Assembly (NCBI GenBank): GCA_948567375.1
Contig: OX419756.1
Coordinates: 46,478,552 to 46,542,551 of the forward strand
Reading direction: 5' to 3'
DNA from: Lunularia cruciata
Lineage: Eukaryota; Streptophyta; Marchantiopsida; Lunulariales; Lunulariaceae
DNA: 64,000 bases
This document shows positions 12,550 through 22,629 of this stretch, piece by piece. Within the stretch, counting starts at the first letter, position 1; the number at the start of each line of letters is the position of its first letter. A model generated the notes under the pieces. It did not search any database. It was not told the origin of the DNA and was given only the letters and a program-made list of their open reading frames with translations. The position numbers and the translations under genes are program-made.

Positions 12550-13815
12550 ACTACATCAAGAACCATGGAATCAGTTTTTAGTGGTTTTGTTACTTGGCCT
12601 TATGACTTATTAAAGGAGAATGCCCATGCAAAGGATACTCCAATACCAAAGGAGATCACTTGGATTTGGAGTACAAGTGGGGTTGTTCTATCCACCTTGG
12701 ATGTTCCATTGTGGAGTTCTAAGGAGGCATTGAAGCAACATGTAGATCAATTTTTACAATAAGGTTGGAGTGGAGCCTTTCTACCACCAAGAAACAAGTA
12801 TGAAGATGAGCCTTTAGAGTCTATAACCTTGTCACCTTTGGATACCCATTGCTTGGCAATATCCAATAGAGGGAGTATGTCTATTGGAGTTGTTTGGTGG
12901 GATTATCATTCAACTAGCTACAATATTATATATATGTATGCAAGTACATAGTTACCTACATGTGGAAAGAGATGAGACTACTAAGCAAGTCTCTTTATAT
13001 CATATGGCACACTTGGCCTATCAATAACATGAGTTATTACCTATGTCTATAATTAGGGGATTACTAAAAGACCCTATTGTTAGACATTTCCTTATTGGGG
13101 ATGTAAGAATTGGAGAGACATGGTCTTATTCATTTGGTCATTTCTAAATGGCCATATTATGAACATACTTGAAGATTTTTGTTTTGGTGTGTTTTGGGAG
13201 ATGTTATGTATACTTTGACATCTCTAGGTTCATTAGTCTATTTCTCCAACCTACATTTTAGAGAACATCTCTTTAATAGATGATTCTTGTACTCAAGTGG
13301 TAGCAAGTACACATCCAATGGTTGGGACCTATGGTGTTGTTGTATGCAACAAAGTGGGATCATAAGCTTATCATCTTCATCTTTGGTGGACAAACTTCTT
13401 ACCTCAAGAGGTTCTATAATGTGCTTATGATGGGATTTATCAACTAGACTACCTTACTATTGATGACATTTTGGATGTTGGGTACTAGTCTTAGATGGTG
13501 GTAGTAGTTGATAGGTCACCTATGGCCGTGGTGAACCTTGGTGGATAGCCTAGAGCCACTTTACTCATAGTTTACCAAAGCTCTCATGCTTTTCAAGAGA
13601 AAGGTCTTGGACTTGTTTGGGACTCATAATTATAGTAGTTAGTGGAACCCAATGCCAATGAGAGGGAGTGAGTGATGGGTTTTTGTATTGGTATTACCGT
13701 TGTTACAACAATATCAACAACATCCAAACATCAAGTCTTAGATCAAGCTATGGACCTAAATTGTTTAACCTAGATTGTGAGCCATGTCTTGGCAAAGCAA
13801 CATAGGATGCACTTG
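12550..13815 (+). pseudogene. C5 cytosine DNA methyltransferase domain inside gypsy element B0 (decayed)
   Basis: The canonical C5-methyltransferase motif order is readable on the plus strand despite indels. The cofactor-binding motif I appears as LFGGIIIQLATILY (12890-12931, frame 2). The motif IV region reads LVISKWPYYEHT (13134-13169, frame 3), where the catalytic PC dipeptide appears as PY. Motif VI reads YILENI (13252-13269, frame 1), followed by SLIDDS. A motif VIII-like AYHLHLWWTN lies at 13366-13395. Motifs IX-X appear as VMGF (13672-13683) and LDQAMDLNCLT (13738-13770). From 13252 to 13815 one frame holds throughout, broken only by stops that look like C-to-T changes of CGA, CAA or CAG. 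An open stretch 12565-12760 precedes motif I and may be its N-terminal part. The domain sits between protease and RT, so it was part of the element. It is dead. Confidence 0.82.
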
Positions 13816-14339
13816 ATAAGCATCAACACTTAGATACTTGTGAGCTTTGTGCCTATCGAGATGATTCAAGCACATGCTAGAAGTAATGGACCAAGTAGAG
13901 AGGTATTCTTGGGACATAACCAATAGCTACTAGTGAGAGTGGTCTACTTGGGGTCTATCTAGGTGAACATAATCAACTTGGGTTACATCCTTGGTTTAGT
14001 TTAGATGTAGCTAGAGGATGTATAGAGCTTGCAGCCAAAGTAGAGCGAGTTGTCCACATTGAGGTTGGGAACTCTGGTGGTTTAGGCCATGACATTAGTG
14101 CTCCCAGGGCTCCAATCAATATGTCTTCTACTCTTACATCAATTACATAGGGTACTTGGGAGCCAGATATTGGACCCAAGTTTACAAGAGGGGTAAGACA
14201 AAGAGTTTGGAGGTTCTTGAGGAGCTACACAAGTTGTTTTGGCTTGAGTATGAAGAATTTGGATGCTCTAAAAGGATCTGGTACTTGGATTGAACTCATT
14301 AGTGATACATCAGTTTTTTATGTCCCCATAGATATAGTG
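13816..14339 (+). pseudogene. B0 spacer between methyltransferase and RT
   Basis: A decayed coding frame continues here. Readable pieces include LGLHPWFSLDVARGCIEL and VVHIEVGNSGGLGHDISAP (about 13970-14110), then a protease-RT type linker ending with an acidic and aromatic stretch CFGLSMKNLDALKG (about 14236-14280). The first pieces may still belong to the methyltransferase ORF or to a domain I do not recognise. Stops and frame changes preclude function. Confidence 0.45.
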
Positions 14340-15308
14340 ACATGGAGAGAGCATTGATTCACAACTAAAGTAAAGACCTTTTTGAGGCTAGTTTGGTAGA
14401 GATTTTGCATACAGAGTATGCTTCACCTACAATGATGCCAACCAAGAAGGATATGCATGAAAACTACACAAATAGGCAAATATGTGGAGATTACCGTCTT
14501 ATTAATTGATAGACTAGGGCTGATTGGTAACTCAACTTGCTCATGGAAAAATCTCACTTCCCAAGATATAATTTGAGTCCATGAGATCTCAATCTTAAAA
14601 CACTTCCAACAAATGTCTCTCATGCTTGTCTATAATAGTGTTGTAGACCAAAATGTCATCAATATAGCACCAAACAAAATCCAATCTTGCTAGGATCCTA
14701 TCCATGACCCTTTTGAATTCAATATGAGCATTCTTAAACCCAAATGGTACAAACCTCCACAAATATAATACATCCTTACCGTGAGGATCAATAGCCTAAA
14801 TTGTTATCTTGGATTTGTCCTCCTCCTTGATTGGTAATTGATGATATCTTGCTTGAAGATCCAAAATACTAAAGACCTTTGGATGCCCAATTGCATCAAA
14901 AATCTCCTTCATTATAGGCATGGCAGTATTTGGAGGTCACACTATCTACCCTAGAATACTTGATGTTTAATAGACCAAGGTAGAGGCTATTGCATGTATT
15001 CCTTGGCCTACATATGTGAGTAGAATTCAAGGATTCTTTGGGTTAGCAAACTTCTATCACCAATATGTTAGACAATTTAGTGCCATTGCCAAGACCTTGA
15101 CAGAGCTGACCAAGCTCACACATGAAAGGTGTTGGGGAGATGAGCAAGAGTGAGCTTTTATAGAGCTCAAGGAGAGATTCCCATGTGCCTTTATTCATAA
15201 GAGACCATTAGAGGACGACCATTCTAAGTTCACACTGATTGGAGTATGTTGGGGCTTGGAGCAATGCTCATCCAACATGATGATGAGAGGAAGGAGTTTA
15301 TGGTGGCC
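14340..15308 (+). pseudogene. B0 reverse transcriptase with an internal inverted segment
   Basis: The RT N-terminus reads EYASPTMMPTKKDMHENYT and CGDYRLIN (about 14410-14505) on the plus strand. The RT palm is then found on the minus strand (14521-14926): ILDLQARYHQLPIKEEDK, WRFVPFGFKNA and CYIDDILVYN. Plus-strand RT resumes at about 14935 with HTIYPRILDV, RIQGFFGLANFYHQYV and an RNase H start. The pieces rejoin logically if the middle segment is flipped, so this is one RT with an in-place inversion. It is interrupted by a solo A LTR at 15309. Non-functional. Confidence 0.78.
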
Positions 15309-16000
15309 TATAACACCCATTTGTGCATGTGTGGGGTATTGTGATATTTAGCTTGGTATTACAAGTACTTGAGAGGTATTATCTATATGGAGATAAAGGA
15401 TGGTTCTACATTAGTCATGATTAGCTAAAGTTAGTCATAGCTAAGATAGAGTGGACCTTACTTCAGAGGAAGTGGAAAAGATGAGCACCACTATTTTGGA
15501 TTCTATTATGTTGACTTGGTATTATTCCTAGGTGTTTTGCTTTGAGGAAAGAGTTGAGAACTCTTGGGCCTGCAAGCCTTTTTGTTTTGGATTCTTCTTT
15601 AGTCCAAGGATAGCCCATGTGAAGGAATCCTTGACTAAGTGGTTGGGTCAAGATAAGATCACATGCTAGTGGAATACGCCCATGTGAATGGATATTCCTT
15701 TTTATTTTTTGACTTTACTTGATTTTTAGTCTAGTAACTTGAGTTACTATGGTTATTAGTAACTTTGGTGCATAGATATTTCACAAGTATATAAACAAGG
15801 GGTGAGGAAGTACTCAACATCCTTTCATTTGCAAGTATCTCTCTCTCATTGAGTTCTCTAGTGAGCAATGTCTTGAGTCTTGGAGTGTTATCCTTGGAGG
15901 AGTATGATGGAGTTGGGGTTCTTTGCCTTCTTAGTCCATTGGTGCGCTAGCATAATAGCCATCAGAGGTTCATCCTGAGTGAGAGATAGGCCATCTCACA
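15309..16000 (-). repeat. Solo LTR of family A
   Basis: A 692-bp single A-family LTR in reverse orientation (starts TATAACACCC, ends CTCACA), flanked on both sides by GGCC (15305-15308 and 16001-16004). Removing it restores the B0 RNase H coding text around a VAYAS motif, equivalent to B2 near 26600. It is the footprint of a full insertion lost by LTR-LTR recombination. Confidence 0.93.
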
Positions 16001-16603
16001 GGCCTATGCTAGTTGCTCTAACAACTCAATGGAGGCAAAGTATAGTTCATATGATAGAGAGTGCTTGGAAGTAGTATGGTTAGTAGCACATTTTTTATGT
16101 TACCTATTTTGTAACCCCTTCACTCTCATCACTAATCATCAACCACTAAAGTGGTTGATGGCATCTAACAAGCTTTCAAGGAAGCTTGCATGATGGACCT
16201 AGATTTTAAAAGAGTATGATTTCATGATTATTCACAAATATAGAATGGTGAGCTATGATGTAGATGGGTTGAGTAAAAACCCATGTCCTAACCAATAGGA
16301 TCATATCAGCGCATGGTGAGACAAATGAGGAGATTGTGCCATGTTGGCATGCATCTAATTTTTTATGTATATTCTTTGAGGCTTTGGTGGTATATCTCTC
16401 AACACATACAAGAGGATTTATTGAGGTCACAAATCTAGAGGGTGGAGATATTGGTATAGTTCAACAAGACATTATTTCTACATTGGTGTTGTGGGTGGCA
16501 TAATTGGTGCCTAGGAGAGACACCATATACTTTAGCAAGCCATGCAATTTAGATTGCAGTGCACATTGCTCTTTAAAAAAGCAGGTGCTCCTTTGGAGGG
16601 CCC
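16001..16603 (+). pseudogene. B0 RNase H end and integrase tether, truncated
   Basis: The plus strand continues the RNase H, readable as segments equivalent to SRKLA*WT*ILKEYDFMI (about 16175-16230), and then a tether equivalent to the stretch near 20310 in B1. Homology stops around 16570-16603, where family B LTR sequence begins. The integrase of B0 is therefore missing; a deletion or recombination joined B0 to B1. Confidence 0.6.
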
Positions 16604-17061
16604 CCTTGTAACTCTATTTGTAGCTTTGCACCTAGATTGCTCAGACTCTAGAGTAGTAGTGTTGGTAGTCATGACTAATTTGGTAGTTACTCATAGAGTA
16701 CTTGTTGACGGTCAGATTTTTGTTTGGGGTATTGACTACATGGTGAGGCTCACTGTCACTTAGCACCATTTGCACCATCGGATGTGCCGTCAATGGGACA
16801 GTTACAATTTGAGACCTAGCTCAAGTTGAGGGGGTATACTTTCAAAGTGCAACTCTAGAGAGCTCACTTCTTTAATGTTAAGCCTTTGAGTTTTTGGCTA
16901 TGGTATATAAAGATTGGTGAATATCACCTAAATTCTCTTAGCTAGAGTAGGTGTGCTTTGATTGTAATCATTGCACAATTGTTTGCAGATTATGGCATAT
17001 CAGATCAAGTACTGATCTAATTGAGTGTGATTTGAGTTGTATAAACGAATTGATTACATCA
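16604..17061 (+). repeat. 5' LTR of B1 (5'-truncated)
   Basis: Aligns with the B2 LTR (23979-24530, reversed) from the TTGTAAC...CTATTTGTAG part to a GATTACA end. About 100 bp of the LTR start are missing. Exact ends are estimates. Confidence 0.65.
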
Positions 17062-17930
17062 AAGAAGTGAAGTAAGGGCACATTGGGTGAAAGGACTAAA
17101 TGTGTTGGTGGTATTTCCAAGCCTTGTTGATTGTTGGTAGCTTGATTGTGATCTTGAGTTTCCCTAAAAGTGATCATGTGCAAAAGATCTTTGAATTGAT
17201 ATAGATTTGGCAATGAGGCAAAAGGTGTGCAAAAGCGCTCGCCAAATTTTGTCCAAAGAGAAGTAGTTTTCAGGTGGTAGTTGTGATTTTAAGCTCAAGA
17301 GTGCAAGCAAGACCAATTTGGTGCAAGTTGAGCTCACCTTGGAATTGAAGGTGGAGTTTGGAACCCATCTCGTGAATTTGTAATTTGGAGAAACCCATCA
17401 TTTCAATTTTGCTCAAGTGGAGAATTAGCGGAGGATTTGGCAGTCAGCCAACTTTAGGGATTTACATCAGATTTTTGTTGGAGTTAATGTCAGATTTTGG
17501 CCAAATTTGGAGGAGTTTTTTCAGATTTGGAGAGGGTTTGAAGTGGCAGATTTTGGCTCAAGTTGGAGGAGCTTGGTCAGATTTGGAGGATTCTTGCCAA
17601 ATTTAGAGAAGTCTCAAAGTGGCAAGAAGAAAGGCTTCATTTGGGCACTTAGAGGCTTTGAGGTAGAGGGTTATGTGCTATGAGAGGTTACAAGGGCCAG
17701 ATAGCCAGCTTGCTAGGATAATGCTAGCTAGTTTAGAGTAGATTTTGGTCATTGTTTGGCAAAATCTACCACCCTTGCTAGATTGTACGCAATAGATCTT
17801 GACCCTTAGAGCTCTCGTTCCTAGACTAGTGCTCTAGCCAATTGGTCCACCCTCACTTGTTGTCCTAGTGATTGTTCCACTATTATCTATACACTTGTAA
17901 CTTTGGCTAGGAGAGACAATTTGATCCCAT
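17062..17930 (+). other. B1 leader, no ORF recognised
   Basis: The sequence between the B1 5' LTR and gag holds no convincing coding frame. It contains loose repeats of a CAGATTTTGG/GATTTGGAGGAG theme between 17400 and 17620. I could not identify a clear tRNA primer site next to the LTR end. Confidence 0.45.
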
Positions 17931-19300
17931 TTTTGGTGATCCTAGTAGGAGCTCAAGATTGATTTTGAGTTGGAGTTTGGCACAAGAGCTGATTTAGTTA
18001 AGAGTGCACTTGGTGTATCTGCACCATTTTTGTGGGACATGGATGAGATTTATGGAGTTTCCAATAATCCTAAGCATTACTTTGTTATAATGGGTATCAT
18101 TGAGTTGGATGACTTCATCCAAGAGTTCAATAGTTGGTATAATTTTTAATAGATGCAAAACCCAACTTTGTTCACACTCTTCATGGGATGGAAGCACTTG
18201 GAGGGCCACCAATGGAAGACTACCATGAGTTCAAGAGAGCTCACTTGGAGAAGATTGAGCTCTGGAGACAATATTGGTCTCCAATATCTCCATCACTTCA
18301 AACTTGGTTTTTAGGGAAGATTGGTAGTACCCACGAGATTTAGCTCTAATAGCGTTGGTGGGTTTCTTGGAGATGTTGCTACTGCAAGTGGAGGTGATAC
18401 TACAAGAGGTTGTGTAGTACCAAGATTTTAAGCCCATGGTGGAGTTCTACTAATGTTTGAGGTAGAACTACTAAGAAGTGTGATTTGAGAAGTTGAAGAG
18501 CTTGCAGGAGTTCTAGCCAAAGGTTTGAGAGAGCCTATGCAAGGCATGAGATGACTGATCAGTTTTACTCAAGAAGTTATTGAGGCCCAAGCAATCCAGT
18601 TTTGGTATGGGATATTGGATAAGGAGTTGCAAAGTAGAGTCCATGGTGCTACGTTGTAACATGCTACTTTGCCTACTTTGCCAATGGTCTTTGGTCTGGC
18701 TGAGCGTATTGGGCTCAACATGGTAGAAGAAAAAGTGGTGACATTTGGATTTGGTAAGGAGACCTCATCCAAAACTCTTACTTCTTCTAGAGTGCAATAG
18801 AATGCACCATGCCATGTTGGTTTCCAAGGATAGGGTAGACATCCTAGATCCTATGGAGTGAGTGGAAGGCCTATTGTAACTAGACTCTTACCTTCATTTT
18901 TGGGTCAATAGCAACCAAAGAGTGGTGGTGTTACTTGTTAGATGTGTGGTGTAACTCATCATAAAAGAGAGTGCACTTAGGGTAGTGGACCTAATACCTC
19001 TTGTGCATCACAGCCAGCATAGAGACTATGAATATTGCCAAAGATTTGGTCACAGTAGTGACCGATGCTTTGACTTACATCCAGAGTTATGGAGTGATAG
19101 GGCTGCTATGGTAGATGGTAGAGGAGCTCCAGGTCATGGAGGAAAAGGTGGTAGAGGATCCACACCTAGTAAGGGTGCAATACTTGCCCTTACTTTTGAT
19201 ACACCCATGGCTACTCAAATTGAGCAATTGGAGCAAAGATTGGCTAGCAAGGCTATAGTTTAGAGGAGATCAAATTTGGGTGCTTAGGCTTTGAGATGTC
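17931..19300 (+). pseudogene. B1 gag remnant with two zinc knuckles
   Basis: The frame near 18050 reads MDEIYGVSNNPKHYF and later a gag core. Near 18938-19080 it reads CMCGVTHHKREC-like sequence followed by YCQRFGHSSDRCFDLHPEL, i.e. two CCHC-type knuckles. The C-terminal part 18985-19263 is open for 92 codons (RAAMVDGRGAPGHGGKGG, then QIEQLEQRLASKA, possibly helical). Numerous stops elsewhere break it. It corresponds to B0 gag at 10475-11650. Confidence 0.7.
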
Positions 19301-19579
19301 TTAGACTTCATGTGTGGAACAACACATTTGACTAGGAGTGTAGTACGTGATCTAAAGCCTAGAGGAGCATTAATGGAGTTGGACCCATAGAGAGGAGAGG
19401 ATGTAAGACAAGTCAAACTTCCCCAATCTTTTATACTCTCTAAGACATTGCAAAATGACATCCATGGCCCCTAGATATCCTAGTGTAGGTGTGGTAGGTG
19501 GTGATGGGGTGCATGATGGACTACCTACTAGTCAACCACCTACTACTTCATAGACTAAGTCTAGCATGATGTTGGAGGT

Positions 19580-19960
19580 GGCTTAGTTGATTATACATTT
19601 TCTATTCTTCTCAACCAGTGATATGTGTGCATTGGGAGTTGACCCAACCCCAATGTTTTGGTTGGCTGCCATGCTTTGTGATAGTAGGGACAATATGGTT
19701 CCTACTACTAAAGCAGAGATGGTTGATTGTGGAGCTAACTTGGTTGAAGAGTATGAGATCCGCTCAATGACTAGTGATTTATTGCAAGTAGTAGCGACTA
19801 GATTGGAGGAGTTACCAACTAGACCGGCCTTTGAGAGAGCACGATTTAAACTTAGGGTTGTCCTATTGGGTAATCAGAGGGGGATTTTTCATTTAGTGGG
19901 ACCTTTAGGGAAGGTCTATACACCATGTAGGGTCTTATTAGACTCTATATGGTGTATAGA
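19580..19960 (+). pseudogene. B1 protease remnant, cut off at its active site
   Basis: An open stretch (19587-20021) reads GVDPTPMFWLAAMLCDSRD and VVLLGNQRGIFHLVGPLGKVY and then CRVLLDS at about 19938. Immediately after the catalytic DS the text jumps to the end of RNase H (near 19965). The protease tail, methyltransferase region, RT and most of RNase H are therefore missing relative to B0. This looks like an internal deletion of several kb. Confidence 0.7.
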
Positions 19961-21573
19961 CTCGGGCCACAAAGCTTTTAAGGAAACTTGCATGATGGGC
20001 TCTGATTTTATAGGAGGGTGATTCCATAGTTATTCACATACCTAGAGTGGTGAAATGTGATGCAGATTGGTTGAGTAGAAACCCATGTCTCAGCCAGCAA
20101 GATCAGACCAGAGCATGTTGTCATGGTGAGATAAATGAGGGATGGTGCCAGGTTGGCATGCATATGCCTTTCTCTATATATTTTTTGAGGCTTTGGTGGT
20201 ATCTCTCTCAACGTATATAAGAGGAGTTATGGAGGTCATAGATCCAAAGAGTGGAGATAATCACACAATTCAGCGAGACATTAATGATGATGTCTTAATG
20301 ATGGACTATCTTTGCACTAGTGTTGTGGGTAGCACGATTGGGGCCAAGGAGAGAGACCTTGTCCTTTGGCAAGCTAGATGGTTCAGATTGGAGGGAAGAC
20401 ACCTTCTTTGTGTATAGGAAGATGATAGAGTGAGAGTAGTGCCACTTCCATCTTAGAGACCATAGTTGGTCCATCATGCTCATGAGGAGCTAGTACATTT
20501 TAGAGTAAAGTGTAGATATAGCTTACTCTAGAGTCATTATTGGGAGCATGGTATGCAGACCAATGTAAAGCAATTTGTTGCCAGATGTGTGGTTTGTGAC
20601 CAAGTTAGAGCATCATTTAGTGCTCCTACACCAAAATTACACCCATTTCCTATCATGGGATTGGGTTACCATTGGAGTTTGGACTTTGTTGGACCTTTAC
20701 TGTTGATTATGAGACATCATCAGTACATTTTGGTGGTGGTGGAGCACTTCTTCAAGTGGATTGAGTTGGGGGCACTTCTTGACAAGTCTTGAGAAGGGAC
20801 AACTTATTTGTTCTTGGATTGGGTTCTTAGTCATTTTGCTACACCAATTGAGGTTTTGGTTTATCAAGGTATAGAATTCTTGTGGAAGTTTTAGGTCTTG
20901 TGTAACAAGGCTTTGATTGATTGTCATACTACCTCCCAAGATCAACTTGAGGCATATGGCTTAGCAAAGAGAGTGGTTTAGATGGTGAAGAGAGGATTGC
21001 AAAAGTATGGTTTGCAAAGAGGCCATTTGAGAGATTGGGATCTCCAGTACCTTGGTTGGCCATCGGTTATTGATTCAATTGGCAAGCTTCCTTAGCATCC
21101 TTCCCTCATTATTTTCTACTCCATGGATGAGATCTAGATTTACCTATAGCTATTCATTGAGATGTTATTATAGTTTTGGACTTGAATGATCCAGATGTAT
21201 GGATGAGCGCATGTTCTGAATAGACAAAGATCTTTTGAAGTGTGATGCCAATGACCTTTGAGAACTTAGCAATTCTCAACATAGGGTTACCTTACGTTAT
21301 GCTACCATTTGAGGAGTTAATAGACCCTCAATCCATCAATTTCATCCAATTGACTATATATATCTATAGTAGATAGCATTGATGACACTTGATGTTTCTA
21401 TAGGCTGCACTATCTTAAAAGTGAGCAAGGTTTTTCCGTTTGAATTCCTTGTGTTGGAAGGACGTGATATTGTTGTTTGGAAGGATCATGTGCACAATTG
21501 TACACCATGCCACCTCCCAAAAATTGATGGGATTATAGACCTAAGCTTGGCACTTGTACATGTAAGCTTGAGG
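19961..21573 (+). pseudogene. B1 RNase H end and integrase
   Basis: Plus strand: a tether (HADWLSRNP-like near 20060), an integrase zinc-binding region (near 20470-20610, ARCVVCDQVRASFSAPTP) and the catalytic core start at GYHWSLDFVGPL (20664-20700) with the first acidic residue. The C-terminal integrase module near 21380-21540 contains LEGRDIVVWKDHVHNCTPCH. Several stops (TGA, TAG) break it. B2 has the same order on the minus strand. It directly precedes the PHD finger. Confidence 0.75.
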
Positions 21574-21708
21574 TGTATGTTATGCGGCTCTTATGGTGGA
21601 GCTGCTACAATGTTAGTGTGTGATAGTTGTTCGTGAGGATGGCATATGGCATGTATGACTCCTCCCTCCATGGCGGTTCTCCAAGGATAGTGGGTATGTC
21701 CTAGATGT
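21574..21708 (+). pseudogene. PHD finger at the integrase C-terminus of B1
   Basis: In one frame the sequence has the C4-H-C3 spacing of a PHD finger: CMLC, then CDSC, GWHMAC and WVCPRC at the end, with MLV before the second pair. All eight zinc ligands are present. Two stops, of the kind made by CGA-to-TGA and CAG-to-TAG changes, interrupt it. PHD fingers usually read the histone H3 tail; here one occupies the place of the chromodomain of chromoviruses. It is conserved in B2 (24704-24838). Confidence 0.82.
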
Positions 21709-21726
21709 ACTTGACCTATAGCTAAT

Positions 21727-22142
21727 CCATGTATGAGTTATGTGTGAGTTATGCTTTTATAATGTGTGATGTTGACATCGATGTATGTTGTGAGACCTAG
21801 CTCGAGTCCAAGAGGTATACTTTTGAAATGCATCTTAGAGAGCTCACTTCTCTAATGTTGAGCCTTTCAATTCTTGGCTATGGTGGACAAAGGCCGGCAA
21901 GGGTCACCTATATTCTCTTAGCTAGAGTGGGTGTGGCTTGATTATAATCAGTACTCAATTATTGGTAGATTATGGAGTGAGAAATCAAGTGCTGATCTAA
22001 TTAAGTGTGATTTGATTTGTGTAAACAAACTAGTTATTGTGGCACTTTAGAGTCCATGTATGACTTATGTGTGAGTTGTGATTCTATAGTGTGTGATGTT
22101 GACATCAATGTATGTTGTGTAGCAATGTATATACACATGACA
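21727..22142 (+). repeat. B1 tandem LTR pieces (3' end of B1)
   Basis: 21727-22038 is an internally deleted B LTR. A second LTR start (TGTGGCAC at 22039) follows directly and runs to 22142, where D2 interrupts it. The remaining LTR appears at 36752. Segments repeat the GTGTGAGTTGTGATTCTATA-type motif. Confidence 0.6.
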
Positions 22143-22619
22143 CCCTCCAAGGAAACTCCACCCTTGGATCAGATATATGGATTGATGATATGTCAACAAG
22201 CTCCATCCTTATATTAGTTATTTGGATGGATGACACGTCAGTCGTTGTCCTATCTAGTTGGTCAAACAAGCTTTAACAAAAGGAATCTTTAAGGAATCTT
22301 CTTGTAGGAAGCTCAAAATCTCATGGATGAGGTACAATTTTTAAGCTCTTGATGAGACAAATCATGGGGGTGAAGATAAGCCTTTTATCTTCACAAGGAG
22401 GGGAGAATATTTCTATTTTTGAGGTCTAATTCATTTGTTTAAGCCTCTAAAATTAGCTTTGAAGTTTTTAGGCTATTTTTGACTTCTACCTTATTAATAG
22501 AAGTACTCTTCTAGTGACACCTCTATCCGATCTAGTTAGCCCATCCTACACAACATCCTTTTAGATGTTACTAAGCCAATTTTCACCTCTAGATAATAAG
22601 TTTAGCTATTGGTATTACA
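22143..22619 (-). repeat. 3' LTR of D2 (truncated at one end)
   Basis: Homologous to 9742-10474 and 36170-36751, ending GGTATTACA. The first roughly 100 bp are missing at the left edge. Confidence 0.75.
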
Positions 22620-22629
22620 AACCTTATCC

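Noticed and set aside
17062-17100. Primer-binding site of B1
   Set aside because: No TGG start or convincing tRNA 3' complement beside the apparent LTR end.
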